Shown: positions 8,008 through 16,736 of the stretch, in pieces
Position numbering within the stretch: position 1 is the stretch's first letter
How the letters are laid out: each line of letters starts with the position of its first letter
Source: Pseudorhodoferax sp. Leaf265
GTDB taxonomy: Bacteria; Pseudomonadota; Gammaproteobacteria; Burkholderiales; Burkholderiaceae_C
Reading direction: 5' to 3'
DNA: 64,000 nucleotides
Assembly (NCBI RefSeq): GCF_001422365.1
Contig: NZ_LMMT01000011.1
Span: 60,295-124,294 of the forward strand
Program-made: the position numbers and the translations under genes
Notes under the pieces: generated by a model
The model's database searches: none
The model's input: the letters and a program-made list of their open reading frames with translations, nothing else
What the model was told of the DNA's origin: nothing

Positions 8008-8655
8008 ATGAGCGCCACCCCCACACCCCTCGAGCCGCGCACCCGCGATGCCGACCGCTCGCAGCTGATCATCCTGGACGCCGCCCGGGAGGAGTTCGCG
8101 CGCCACGGCCTCGCCGGCGCCCGCGTGGACCGCATCGCCGAGCGCGCCGGCATCAACAAGCGCCTGATCTACTACTACTTCGAGAGCAAGGACGGCCTGT
8201 TTCTGGCCGTGCTGGAGCAAACCTATCTGGACATCCGCGAGGCCGAGAAGCAGTTGCACCTGGACGAGTTGCCGCCGGCTCAGGCGATCCGCCGGCTCAC
8301 CGAATTCACCTGGGACTACTACCTCGCCCACCCCGAATTCCTGACCCTGCTCAACAGCGAAAACCTGCACCGCGGCACGCACCTGGCGCAGTCGGCCCGG
8401 GTGCGCGAAATGAACTCGCCGCTGATCGACACATTGGCCGAAATCCTGGAGCGCGGCCGCGCCGAAGGCCTGTTCCGCGGCGGCATCGACCCGCTGCAGC
8501 TGTACGTCTCCATCGCCGGCATGGCGTACTTCTACCTGTCCAACCAGCACACGCTGCGCGCCGTGTTCGGCCGCGACCTCATGACGCCCAAGGCCCAGCA
8601 CGAACGCCTGTCCCACATGTGCGAAGTCGTCCTAGGGTATGTACTTAGAAGCTGA
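8008..8655 (+). CDS. TetR/AcrR family regulator
   Basis: 215 residues. The N-terminal TetR helix-turn-helix covers about 15-60 (AGARVDRIAERAGINKRLIYYYFESKDGLFLAVL). The C-terminal ligand/dimer domain (about 80-205) contains the WDYYLAHPEFLTLLNSENL pattern seen in the TetR_C subgroup linked to catabolic operons. Start at 8008 gives MSATPTPL; longer in-frame starts run across the operator. It lies between the divergent ThDP enzyme gene and the Bug/DUF993 operon, and operator-like sites occur on both sides, so it probably represses both units until a pathway metabolite appears. Confidence 0.92.
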   Translation: MSATPTPLEPRTRDADRSQLIILDAAREEFARHGLAGARVDRIAERAGINKRLIYYYFESKDGLFLAVLEQTYLDIREAEKQLHLDELPPAQAIRRLTEFTWDYYLAHPEFLTLLNSENLHRGTHLAQSARVREMNSPLIDTLAEILERGRAEGLFRGGIDPLQLYVSIAGMAYFYLSNQHTLRAVFGRDLMTPKAQHERLSHMCEVVLGYVLRS

Positions 8656-8668
8656 CGAGGGGCGCGCG

Positions 8669-8721
8669 TTGACGCCGGCAACTCCGGATTCCTAGAATGG
8701 CACAATTCACCGATTGGTGAA
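8669..8721 (+). promoter_or_regulatory. Promoter and TetR-type operator of catabolic operon
   Basis: TTGACG (8669-8674), an 18-base spacer and TAGAAT (8693-8698) form a good sigma-70 promoter. The perfect palindrome TTCACCGATTGGTGAA (8706-8721) sits at the expected transcription start, an ideal position for repression. The same half-site occurs in the tetR/ThDP divergent promoter. Confidence 0.75.
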
Positions 8722-8747
8722 AACAAGCTAACACCCGGAGACCCAAC

Positions 8748-9716
8748 ATGACCTCGACCCGCCTGGCCGCCCTGCTCGCCGCCGCCCTGCTGCCCGCATT
8801 CGCCGCCGCCCAGGGCAACTACCCGAACAAGCCGATCCGCGTGGTCGTGCCCTTCGGCGCCGGCAGCACCACGGACATCATCGCGCGCGCCATCACCGAC
8901 AAGATGGGCCAGAGCATGGGACAGACGCTGGTGGTGGACAACCGCGGCGGCGCCAGCGGCACGATCGGCCAGCAGGCCGTGGCCACGGCCGCGCCGGACG
9001 GCTACACCATCATGATCCATTCGTCCTCGCACACGGTCAGCCCGTCCACCTTCGCCAAGCTGCCGTTCGACACCGTCGCCGACTTCGCCGGCGTCACACC
9101 GATCACCACCACGCCCAACGTGCTCGTGATTTCGCCGGCCAAGGGCATCAAGACCGTGCAGGACCTCGTGGCCAAGGCCAAGGCCGAACCCGGCAAGATG
9201 AACTTCGCCTCCGCCGGCCAGGGCAGCGCCACCCACCTGAATGCCGAGAAGTTCAAGATGGCGGCGCACATCGACGCCACCAACATCCCGTTCAAGGGCT
9301 CGGCCGAGGCCGTGACCGAAGTGCTGGCCGGCCGCGTGGACTACTACTTCTCGCCGATCGCACCCGTGATCGGCCAGATCAAGGACGGCCAGTTGCTGGC
9401 CCTGGCGGTGGGCTCGCCCAAGCGCGCCAGCGCCCTGCCCGACGTGCCGACCACGGCCGAAGGCGGCGTGCCCGGTTCGGAGTTCAACTTCTGGATCGGC
9501 ATGATGGTCCCGGCCAAGACGCCACGCGAGATCATCAACCGCCTGCACGACGAAGTGCTCAAGGCGCTGGCCAGCCCCGAGGTCAAGGAGCGCTTCGCCA
9601 AGCTCGGCGCCGACGCCTGGACCACCAAGCCCGAAGAGTTCGACGCCTACATCAAGACCGAGATCCAGGCCAACGCCAAGCTGGTCAAGGCGGCCGGCCT
9701 GTCGCCGTCCAACTGA
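8748..9716 (+). CDS. Tripartite tricarboxylate (Bug/TctC) receptor 1
   Basis: Periplasmic solute receptor of the Bug family, 322 residues, the normal length. A Sec signal peptide (about 1-21, ending AFAAA-QG) is followed by the family start YPNKPIRVVVPFGAGSTTDIIAR and the ligand-pocket loops VDNRGGASGTIG and NFASAGQGSATHLNAEKF. Bug proteins bind carboxylates and small organic acids for TctAB permeases. No tctA or tctB gene occurs in the window, so it must borrow membrane components or act as a sensor. First gene of the operon behind the TetR-type operator. Confidence 0.95.
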   Translation: MTSTRLAALLAAALLPAFAAAQGNYPNKPIRVVVPFGAGSTTDIIARAITDKMGQSMGQTLVVDNRGGASGTIGQQAVATAAPDGYTIMIHSSSHTVSPSTFAKLPFDTVADFAGVTPITTTPNVLVISPAKGIKTVQDLVAKAKAEPGKMNFASAGQGSATHLNAEKFKMAAHIDATNIPFKGSAEAVTEVLAGRVDYYFSPIAPVIGQIKDGQLLALAVGSPKRASALPDVPTTAEGGVPGSEFNFWIGMMVPAKTPREIINRLHDEVLKALASPEVKERFAKLGADAWTTKPEEFDAYIKTEIQANAKLVKAAGLSPSN

Positions 9717-9765
9717 CCGCCCCTCCCGTTTCCGTTCCCCTCTCCACGTTCGCAGGAAGTTCGCT

Positions 9766-10929
9766 ATGCCTACCCAACGCCTTGGTCTGATCATGCACGG
9801 TGTCACCGGCCGCATGGGCATGAACCAGCACTTGATCCGCTCCATCGTCGCCATCCGCCACCAGGGCGGCGTGACGCTCTCCAACGGCGACAAGGTGATG
9901 CCCGACCCGATCCTGATCGGCCGCAACGCCGAGAAGATCGAGGCGCTGGCCAAGGCCCACGGCATCGCGCGCTGGGGCACCAACCTGGAAGCGGCCCTCG
10001 CCAACAAGGACGACACGGTGTTCTTCGACGCCGGCACCACGCAGATGCGCCCGACGCTGCTGGCCCAGGCGCTGCGCGCCGGCAAGCACGTCTACTGCGA
10101 AAAGCCCATCGCCACCACGCTGGCCGAGGCCATGGAGATCTCCAAGACCGCCAGCAAGTCGGGCCTCAAGCACGGCGCCGTGCAGGACAAGCTGTTCCTG
10201 CCCGGCCTCCGCAAGCTGGACATGCTGCGCCGCGCGGGCTTCTTCGGCAAGATGCTGTCGGTGCGCCTGGAGTTCGGCTATTGGGTGTTCGAGGGCGACC
10301 TGCAACCCATCCAGCGCCCGAGCTGGAACTACCGCTCCGAGGACGGCGGCGGCATGATCCTGGACATGATGTGCCACTGGCGCTATGTGCTGGACAACCT
10401 GTTCGGCAAAGTGCAGTCGGTCTCCTGCCTGGCCGCCACGCACATCCCAAAGCGCTGGGACGAAGCCGGCAAGGAATACACGGCGACCGCCGACGACGCG
10501 GCCTATGCCACCTGCGAACTGCAGGGCCACGGTGGCGAGAGCGTGATCGCACAGCTCAACATGAGCTGGGCCACGCGCGTGCGCCGCGACGACCTCGTGA
10601 CCTTCCACGTCGACGGCACGCACGGATCGGCCGTGGCCGGCCTGTCGGACTGCCGCGCCCAGAGCCGCGTGAACACCCCGCGCCCGGTCTGGAACCCGGA
10701 CGTCAAGCAGACCATGAACTTCTTCGACCAATGGCAGGAAGTGCCCGATTCCATGGTCTACGACAACGGCTTCAAGATCCAGTGGGAGCACTTCATCCGC
10801 CACGTGGTCGAAGACGCGCCCTACGCCTGGACCCTGCCCGAAGGCGCCAAGGGCGTGCAGCTGGTCGAGGCCGCGCTGCAGTCGCACAAGGAACGCCGCT
10901 GGGTCGACGTGCCCGAGCTGAAGGTCTGA
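9766..10929 (+). CDS. Gfo/Idh/MocA family oxidoreductase
   Basis: 387-residue NAD(P)-dependent dehydrogenase for sugars, inositols or derivatives. The N-terminal Rossmann region begins LGLIMHGVTGRMGMNQHLI (the nucleotide loop is GVTGRMG rather than the common GxGxxG). The family signature EKP occurs in VYCEKPIATT (near residue 110), and the C-terminal domain contains MILDMMCHWRYVLD with the conserved D/H pair. A ribosome site (CGCAGGAAG) precedes the ATG. It is followed four bases later by the DUF993 gene, so the two probably act in sequence on one carbohydrate-like substrate. Confidence 0.9.
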   Translation: MPTQRLGLIMHGVTGRMGMNQHLIRSIVAIRHQGGVTLSNGDKVMPDPILIGRNAEKIEALAKAHGIARWGTNLEAALANKDDTVFFDAGTTQMRPTLLAQALRAGKHVYCEKPIATTLAEAMEISKTASKSGLKHGAVQDKLFLPGLRKLDMLRRAGFFGKMLSVRLEFGYWVFEGDLQPIQRPSWNYRSEDGGGMILDMMCHWRYVLDNLFGKVQSVSCLAATHIPKRWDEAGKEYTATADDAAYATCELQGHGGESVIAQLNMSWATRVRRDDLVTFHVDGTHGSAVAGLSDCRAQSRVNTPRPVWNPDVKQTMNFFDQWQEVPDSMVYDNGFKIQWEHFIRHVVEDAPYAWTLPEGAKGVQLVEAALQSHKERRWVDVPELKV

Positions 10930-10933
10930 CGCC

Positions 10934-12115
10934 ATGGCCCTGTCCATCAAGCTCCCCACGCCGCAAGGCCTGGCCGACTACACCCTGCGCGGCCAGCCGC
11001 TGGCCCGCCCGCCGGCCGGCCTGAAGTTCAACCGCATCGCCTACTCGGCCGCCCACGTGGTCGCCGACCCGCTGGCCGCGGTCGACCCCTGGCTCACGGC
11101 CGCCGTGGACTGGGACGCCACCATCGCCTACCGCCAGCACCTGTGGACGCTGGGCCTGGGCGTGGCCGAGGCCATGGACACGGCCCAGCGCGGCATGGGC
11201 CTGGACTGGCCCACCTCGCTGGAGCTGATCCGCCGTTCGCTGGACGCCGCCAAGGACCACCCGGGCGCCTTCGTGGCCTCGGGCTGCGGTACCGACCACC
11301 TGGACATCGACAGCGTCAAGACCGTGGACGACGTGATCCGCGGCTACGAGGAGCAGATGGCCGCGATCGAGAAGCTCGGCGGCAAGCTCATCGTCATGGC
11401 CAGCCGCGCGCTGGCCCGCGTGGCCAAGAGCCCGGCCGACTACGAGCGCGTGTACGGCCGCATCCTGTCGCAGGCGAAGCAGCCGGTGGTGCTGCACTGG
11501 CTGGGCCCGATGTTCGACCCGGCGCTGGCCGGCTACTGGGGCAACGACAACGCCGATGCCGCCATGGACACGGCCCTGGCCGTGATCGCCGCCAGCCCGA
11601 CCAAGGTCGACGGCATCAAGATCTCGCTGCTCGACAAGGACAAGGAAATCGCGATGCGCCGGCGCCTGCCCGCCGGCGTGCGCATGTACACGGGCGATGA
11701 CTTCAACTATGCCGAACTCATCGCAGGCGACGGCTGGGGCGAGCATCCCCTGCACGGCCAGAGCGATGCGCTACTGGGCATCTTCGACGCCATCGCGCCG
11801 GCCGCCAGCGCCGCGCTGGGCAAGCTGGCCGAAGGCAAGCTCGAAGACTTCCACGCCATCCTGGGCCCGACCGTTCCGCTGTCGCGCCACATCTTCGCGG
11901 CGCCCACGCGCTTCTACAAGACGGGCGTGGTGTTCATGGCCTGGCTCAACGGCCACCAGAAGCACTTCACGATGGTCGGCGGGCAGCAGAGCACGCGCTC
12001 GCTGCAGCACCTGGCCGAGCTGTTCCGCCTGGCCGACGCGGCCAACGTGCTCGAGAAGCCCGAACTGGCTGTGCAGCGCATGCGCGCGCTGCTGGCCGTC
12101 CACGGCATCGATTGA
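10934..12115 (+). CDS. DUF993 / dihydrodipicolinate-synthase-like protein
   Basis: 393 residues resembling the DUF993 family of TIM-barrel proteins distantly related to DHDPS/NanA aldolases. The segment KVDGIKISLLDK with K229, followed by VRMYTGDDFNY, parallels the Schiff-base lysine strand and the following substrate loop of the class I aldolase family. A retro-aldol or decarboxylating role is therefore possible but not shown. The gene is 4 bases behind the Gfo/Idh/MocA gene and probably translationally coupled. No characterised member is known to me. The substrate is probably a keto-sugar or sugar acid made by the preceding dehydrogenase. Confidence 0.8.
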   Translation: MALSIKLPTPQGLADYTLRGQPLARPPAGLKFNRIAYSAAHVVADPLAAVDPWLTAAVDWDATIAYRQHLWTLGLGVAEAMDTAQRGMGLDWPTSLELIRRSLDAAKDHPGAFVASGCGTDHLDIDSVKTVDDVIRGYEEQMAAIEKLGGKLIVMASRALARVAKSPADYERVYGRILSQAKQPVVLHWLGPMFDPALAGYWGNDNADAAMDTALAVIAASPTKVDGIKISLLDKDKEIAMRRRLPAGVRMYTGDDFNYAELIAGDGWGEHPLHGQSDALLGIFDAIAPAASAALGKLAEGKLEDFHAILGPTVPLSRHIFAAPTRFYKTGVVFMAWLNGHQKHFTMVGGQQSTRSLQHLAELFRLADAANVLEKPELAVQRMRALLAVHGID

Positions 12116-12160
12116 GCACCCCGGGGCCTCTGCGGGCCCCGCCACCATCAGGAGACAAGC

Positions 12161-13123
12161 ATGCACGTCGTTTCTCGCCGGGCCGTGGCGGCCCTCGCCC
12201 TCGCGCTGCCGTTCACGGCTGCGCTGGCCAATGACTATCCCAACAAGCCCGTGCGGGTGATCATCCCGTTCCCGCCGGGCGGCACGCTGGACACCGTGGG
12301 CCGCCTGCTCGCGCAAAAGCTCAGCGAGCAGACCGGCCAGAACTTCATCGTCGACAACCGGCCGGGCGGCAACGCCACCATCGGCGCGGGCGCGGTCGCC
12401 AAGTCGCCGGCCGACGGCTACACGTTGCTGTTCAACGCCTCGACCTTCACCACCTCCACGCACTTCCTGAAGTCACCGCCCTACGATCCGGCCACCGACT
12501 TCACGCCGATCGCGCTGGTGGCCAAGGCGCCGCTGTCGGTCTCGGTCAACAAGGACCTGCCCATCACCGACGTGAAGTCGCTGATCGCGCATGCCAAGGC
12601 CAACCCCGGCAAGCTCAGCTTCGCGGTCGGCTCCATCGCTTCGGCCGGGCATTTCTCGACCGAACTCATCAAGAGCAGCGCCGGCCTGAACCTGCAGATC
12701 GTGCCCTACAAGGGCTCGGCCCCCGCCTACCAGGACCTCGTGGGTGGGCAGATCGCCGGCTTCGTCGACCCGGTGCTGGGCGCGACCTCGTTCTACAAGA
12801 GCGGCATGCTCAAGATCATCGCCGTGACGTCCAAGACGCGGCTGCCCACGCTGCCCGAGGTGCCCACCGTCGGCGAGACCATCCCCGGCTACGAGTTCTA
12901 CAGCTGGTACGGCCTGTGGGGCCCGGCCAAGCTGCCGGCCGAGGTCACGGCCAAGCTCAATGCCGAGGTCAACAAGGCGCTGGCCGGCGAGATGAAGGAA
13001 CGGCTGACCAGCCAGGGCATCCTGCTCGGCGGCGGCAGCCCCGACGAGTTCGCGCGCTTCCAGAAGGACGACACGGCGCGCGCGTTCAAGACGATCGCCG
13101 ATGCCAACATCCGCCCCGAGTGA
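12161..13123 (+). CDS. Tripartite tricarboxylate (Bug/TctC) receptor 2
   Basis: 320 residues with a signal peptide (about 1-22, ending AALA-ND), then NDYPNKPVRVIIPFPPGGTLDTVGR and FIVDNRPGGNATIG, the Bug family hallmarks. It is clearly diverged from receptor 1 3.4 kb upstream, so it is not a recent duplicate and may bind a different carboxylate. A ribosome site (CAGGAGACAAGC) precedes the ATG. Its last 23 bases overlap the SDR gene start. Confidence 0.95.
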   Translation: MHVVSRRAVAALALALPFTAALANDYPNKPVRVIIPFPPGGTLDTVGRLLAQKLSEQTGQNFIVDNRPGGNATIGAGAVAKSPADGYTLLFNASTFTTSTHFLKSPPYDPATDFTPIALVAKAPLSVSVNKDLPITDVKSLIAHAKANPGKLSFAVGSIASAGHFSTELIKSSAGLNLQIVPYKGSAPAYQDLVGGQIAGFVDPVLGATSFYKSGMLKIIAVTSKTRLPTLPEVPTVGETIPGYEFYSWYGLWGPAKLPAEVTAKLNAEVNKALAGEMKERLTSQGILLGGGSPDEFARFQKDDTARAFKTIADANIRPE

Positions 13124-13802
13124 GTCCCGTGCCGTCGTGACCGGCAGCAGTGCCGGCATCGGCGCTGCGATCGCCCACACCCTGCTCGCGCAGGGTTGGG
13201 CCGTGACGGGCATGGACCGCGCACCAGCGTCCATCGCCCACGCGGGCTACCAACACGTGCAGGTGGACCTGGCAGACGGCGCCGCCACCGAAACCGCGGC
13301 CCACGCCGCCGAGGGCGCTGAGGCCTTCGTGCACGCGGCCGGCGTGCTGCGCGTGGCACCGCTGGGCCGCCTGCAGCCCGAGGACGGGGCCCTCATGTGG
13401 CAACTGCATGTGGACGCGCTGAGCCGCATCGCCAACATCCTGCTGCCCGCGATGGCGCGCGCAGGCCGCGGCCGCGTGGTGCTGGTCGGCAGCCGCGTCG
13501 CCAGCGGCGTGGCCGGCCGCAGCCAGTACGCCGCCACCAAGGCCGCGATGATTGCGCTGGCGCGCAGCTGGGCGGCCGAGGTCGTGGCACAGGGCGTCAC
13601 GGTCAACGTGGTCTCGCCGGCCGCCACGCGCACCGGCATGCTGGCCGACCCGGCACGCCAGACCGAGAAACCCAGGTTGCCGCCCATGGGCCGGCTCATC
13701 GAGCCCGAGGAGATTGCCGCACTGGTGGGCTTCCTGCTGTCGCCGGCGGCGGCGCCCATCACGGGCCAGGACATCCGCGTCTGCGGCGGCGCCTCGCTAT
13801 GA
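13101..13802 (+). CDS. SDR family oxidoreductase
   Basis: 233-residue short-chain dehydrogenase/reductase. The cofactor motif TGSSAGIG (about 14-21) and the catalytic YAATK (YxxxK) with an upstream serine in VLVGSR are present; the C-terminal SPAAAPITGQDIRVCGG matches the family end. The start at 13101 lies inside the receptor 2 gene; it is chosen because it gives the normal short lead into the nucleotide-binding strand. It overlaps the next gene by ATGA. It probably oxidises or reduces a hydroxyl group of the pathway intermediate. Confidence 0.9.
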   Translation: MPTSAPSESRAVVTGSSAGIGAAIAHTLLAQGWAVTGMDRAPASIAHAGYQHVQVDLADGAATETAAHAAEGAEAFVHAAGVLRVAPLGRLQPEDGALMWQLHVDALSRIANILLPAMARAGRGRVVLVGSRVASGVAGRSQYAATKAAMIALARSWAAEVVAQGVTVNVVSPAATRTGMLADPARQTEKPRLPPMGRLIEPEEIAALVGFLLSPAAAPITGQDIRVCGGASL

Positions 13803-14680
13803 CCGCCCCCGTCTCACCCGTCGGACTGATCGGCCTGGGCCTCGTGGGCCAGGCCATCGCGCAGCGCCTGCGTGAAGCCGGCATCGCCACGCTGGGCTAC
13901 GACATCCGCGCCGAGGCGCGTGCAGCCTTCGACGGTGAAGCGGCCGACAGCGTGCGCTTGCTCGGCGAGCGCTGCAACACCGTGGTGCTGGCCGTGTTCG
14001 ACACCGGCGGCGTGGTCGACAGCGTGGAAGGCGCGCAAGGCCTGCTGTCGGCCACAGCGCCGCGCACGCAGCTGCTCATCGACTGCTCCACGGGCGACCC
14101 CGACCAGCTGCAAGCCCTTTCGGCCCGGCTCGCCGCACGCGGCCTGGGCTTCGTCGAGGCCCCGCTGTCCGGCTCCAGCGAACAGATCGCCGCAGGGCAG
14201 GCCACGATGCTCGTGGGCACCGACGCCGCCACCCTGTCCCGCGCCGCGCCGCTGCTGGACCGCATCGCCGCCACGCGCGTGCACGTGGGCGGTGCCGGCA
14301 TGGGCGCGCGCGCCAAGCTGGCCACCAACCTCGTGCTGGGCCTGAACCGCGCCGTGCTGGCCGAAGGCATGGTCTTCGCTGAGCGCCTGGGCATCGCACC
14401 CGCCGCCTTCCTCGAACTGGTGCTGGCCACGCCCGCGCGCTCCGGTGCCGCCGAAGCCAAGGGCCGCATGATGGTCGAGGAGCGCTTCGAACCCCAATCC
14501 CGCATCCGCCAGCATCTCAAGGACGTGAACCTCATGCTGGCCGCCGCGGCCGACCAGGGCCAGGCCCTGCCCCTGTCCCAGACCCACGCGGCGCTCATGC
14601 GCGCGGCCATCGCGGCCGGCGACGGCGACCTCGACAACGCCGCCATCGTGCGCCAGCTGCGCCGCGAGCGCACGAAATGA
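13799..14680 (+). CDS. NAD(P)-dependent beta-hydroxyacid dehydrogenase
   Basis: 293 residues of the 3-hydroxyisobutyrate dehydrogenase / tartronate semialdehyde reductase family. It has the N-terminal Rossmann motif GLIGLGLVGQ, the substrate loop EAPLSGSSEQIAAGQATMLVG and the catalytic lysine in MGARAKLATNLVLG. Start ATG overlaps the SDR stop (ATGA). Relatives reduce tartronate semialdehyde or oxidise 2-hydroxymethyl acids, which fits a sugar-acid pathway together with a carboligase-like ThDP enzyme. A dispersed repeat begins five bases behind the stop. Confidence 0.9.
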   Translation: MTAPVSPVGLIGLGLVGQAIAQRLREAGIATLGYDIRAEARAAFDGEAADSVRLLGERCNTVVLAVFDTGGVVDSVEGAQGLLSATAPRTQLLIDCSTGDPDQLQALSARLAARGLGFVEAPLSGSSEQIAAGQATMLVGTDAATLSRAAPLLDRIAATRVHVGGAGMGARAKLATNLVLGLNRAVLAEGMVFAERLGIAPAAFLELVLATPARSGAAEAKGRMMVEERFEPQSRIRQHLKDVNLMLAAAADQGQALPLSQTHAALMRAAIAAGDGDLDNAAIVRQLRRERTK

Positions 14681-14685
14681 ACCCA

Positions 14686-14799
14686 CCCCGTTTGGCTGGC
14701 TCACTGCGTGTAGCCAACCCATCCCCCTCCAGGGGCGCCGCCAGCGGCCGGGCGAAGCCCGTTCCGCGGCGTCTGCTGGCATGGCCTGCTCCGCGGCCT
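14686..14799 (+). repeat. Intercistronic repeat, copy 1
   Basis: A 114-base element found again, inverted in the window, at 41058-41171 with about ten mismatches and no gaps. It contains a CCCCT/AGGGG mini-hairpin and inverted arms GCCAGC (14740-14745) and GCTGGC (14775-14780). It starts five bases behind a stop codon in the sense direction. Confidence 0.85.
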
Positions 14800-14875
14800 C
14801 TAGAGCCGCGTCTTGCAACCGTGTTGCGTGCCCATTCTGCCGGCGCGCTGTACTAGAACGATTGAGGTCAACACC

Positions 14876-15751
14876 ATGCGCGATTTCTCTTCCAGCCACG
14901 AATGGCTGTCCATGAACACCGCCACCGTGCGCAAGCAGTGGCAGCTGCCGCAGATCATCGACGAGTGCGCACGCCGCGGCATCCGCGCGATCAGCCCCTG
15001 GCGCGACCAGGTGGCCGCGGCCGGCCTGGAGGCCACGCGCAGGCAGTTGAAGGAGCACGGCATGCAACTGTCGGGCTACTGCCGGGGCGGCTTCTATCCG
15101 GCCGCCGACGCCGCCGGCCTGGCCGCCGCGCTCGACGACAACCGCCGCGCCATCGACGAGGCCAAGACGCTGGACGCGGCCTGCCTCGTGCTCGTGGTCG
15201 GTGCGCTGCCAGGTGCGCTGACCGGCAAGCCGGCCTACACCGACATCGGCCGCGCGCGCAACGAGGTGCGCGACGGCATCGCCGCCTCGCTGGAATACGC
15301 CCGCGAAGTCGGCATGCCGCTGGCCATCGAGCCGCTGCACCCCATGCAGGCGGCCGAGCGCGCCTGCATCAACACGCTGGAACACGCGCTGGACCTGTGC
15401 GATGCGCTCGACCCCGGCCAGACCGGCATGCTGGGCGTGGCCATGGACGTCTACCACTGCTGGTGGGACCCGAAGCTGCAGCAGCAGATCGCACGCGCCG
15501 GCGATGCCAAGCACACGCGCCTGTTGGCCTACCACGTCTGCGACTGGCTCACGCCCACGCGCGACCTGCTCAACGACCGCGGCATGATGGGCGACGGCGT
15601 GGTCGAGCTCAAGAAGATCCGCGGCTGGGTCGAGCAGGCCGGCTTCGCCGGCTTCGCCGAGATCGAGATCTTCTCGGAACTGGACTGGTGGCAGCGCCCC
15701 GGTGCCGAGGTGCTGGACACCTGCATCGAACGCCACAAGACCGCGGTATAA
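14876..15751 (+). CDS. Sugar phosphate isomerase/epimerase (TIM barrel)
   Basis: 291 residues of the AP-endonuclease-2-type TIM-barrel family that includes inosose dehydratase and sugar epimerases. Likely metal ligands are in LAIEPLHP (E), AMDVYHCWWD (D and H) and FAEIEIFS (E). The start at 14876 follows GAGGTCAACACC and begins MRDFSSSHEWLSMNT. It is separated from the upstream operon by the repeat but runs in the same direction. It may act on the same carbohydrate as the Gfo/Idh/MocA and DUF993 proteins. Confidence 0.88.
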   Translation: MRDFSSSHEWLSMNTATVRKQWQLPQIIDECARRGIRAISPWRDQVAAAGLEATRRQLKEHGMQLSGYCRGGFYPAADAAGLAAALDDNRRAIDEAKTLDAACLVLVVGALPGALTGKPAYTDIGRARNEVRDGIAASLEYAREVGMPLAIEPLHPMQAAERACINTLEHALDLCDALDPGQTGMLGVAMDVYHCWWDPKLQQQIARAGDAKHTRLLAYHVCDWLTPTRDLLNDRGMMGDGVVELKKIRGWVEQAGFAGFAEIEIFSELDWWQRPGAEVLDTCIERHKTAV

Positions 15752-15759
15752 ACCCGGCC

Positions 15760-16677
15760 GTGCATTCGCCCCCCACCAACGCAGCCGCCAACCGACGCGG
15801 CATCTGGATGATGGTGGGGGCCATGGCGGGCTTCGTCGTCAACGACGCCATCGTCAAGCATGTGGGCGAGGCCATGCCCTCGGCACAGCTGATCTTTTTG
15901 CGCGGCGTGCTGGCCTCGTTGCTGGTGCTGGGCATGGCCTTGGCGCTGGGAGCCCGCAGGCAACTGCAGCACGCGTTGCACCCGCGCGTGGCGGCGCGTG
16001 CGGCGGTGGACGCGTGCGCCACGGTGATGTACCTGCTCTCGCTGTTCCATCTGCCGCTCGGCAATGCGACCGCCATCAACCTCGCGGCGCCGCTGTTCCT
16101 GGTGGTGTTCGCGGTCTGGTTCCTGAAGGAGCGCCCCGGCGCCGCGCGCTGGCTGGCCGTGGCCGTGGGTTTCGCCGGCGTGCTGTGCGTGGTGCAGCCC
16201 AGCAGCGATGGCTTCAATGCCTGGACCCTGCTGTGCCTGGCCGGCACGCTGTTCCACGCCACGCGCGACCTGCTCACACGCCGCATCGACCCGGCCATTC
16301 CCTCCATCGTCGTCACGCTGTCCACGGCGGTGGCGGTCACGCTGCTGTCGGGCGCCATGTCGCTGGCCCAGGGCTGGCAGCCCTTCACGCCGGTGCAGCT
16401 GGCCTGGCTGGCGGCCGCATCGTTGTTCCTCGTGGCCGGCTACTTCCTGATCATCCAGTGCATGCGCCAGGGCGAGGTGTCCCTGACAGCGCCGTTCCGC
16501 TACGCGGCCTTGCTGTTCGCCGTGGTGCTGGGCTACCTGGTCTGGGGCGATGTGCCCAATGCCTGGGCCTGGTGCGGCATCGCGCTGCTGGTGGGCTCGG
16601 GCCTGTACGTGGTGCACGACCAGCGCGGCCGCACGGCACGGGCGCAGCGTTTGGCGCTCGAAGCGCAGACGGATTAG
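15760..16677 (+). CDS. EamA/DMT-family transporter
   Basis: About 305 residues with ten hydrophobic segments in two EamA repeats (about 12-140 and 155-290). The GTG at 15760, eight bases behind the isomerase gene, is taken as start; an ATG near 15805 is the alternative and would trim a short polar head. The tight spacing suggests it is the last gene of the catabolic transcript. Direction and substrate are unknown; it may export a by-product or act as importer. Confidence 0.85.
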   Translation: MHSPPTNAAANRRGIWMMVGAMAGFVVNDAIVKHVGEAMPSAQLIFLRGVLASLLVLGMALALGARRQLQHALHPRVAARAAVDACATVMYLLSLFHLPLGNATAINLAAPLFLVVFAVWFLKERPGAARWLAVAVGFAGVLCVVQPSSDGFNAWTLLCLAGTLFHATRDLLTRRIDPAIPSIVVTLSTAVAVTLLSGAMSLAQGWQPFTPVQLAWLAAASLFLVAGYFLIIQCMRQGEVSLTAPFRYAALLFAVVLGYLVWGDVPNAWAWCGIALLVGSGLYVVHDQRGRTARAQRLALEAQTD

Positions 16678-16690
16678 CGCACTGCCTCTT

Positions 16691-16736
16691 GAAAACATCC
16701 ATCCACCATCCATATGGATGGCATGAGGATGTTTTC
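16691..16736 (+). promoter_or_regulatory. Nested palindromes before RHH regulator
   Basis: GAAAACATCC (16691-16700) and GGATGTTTTC (16727-16736) are perfect 10-base inverted arms. Between them CATCCATATGGATG (16707-16720) is a perfect 14-base palindrome. The sequence also reads as several CATCC/GGATG units. The last arm touches the start codon and includes the ribosome site, so protein binding to DNA or RNA folding could block expression. It is a natural operator for the following ribbon-helix-helix protein. Confidence 0.7.
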
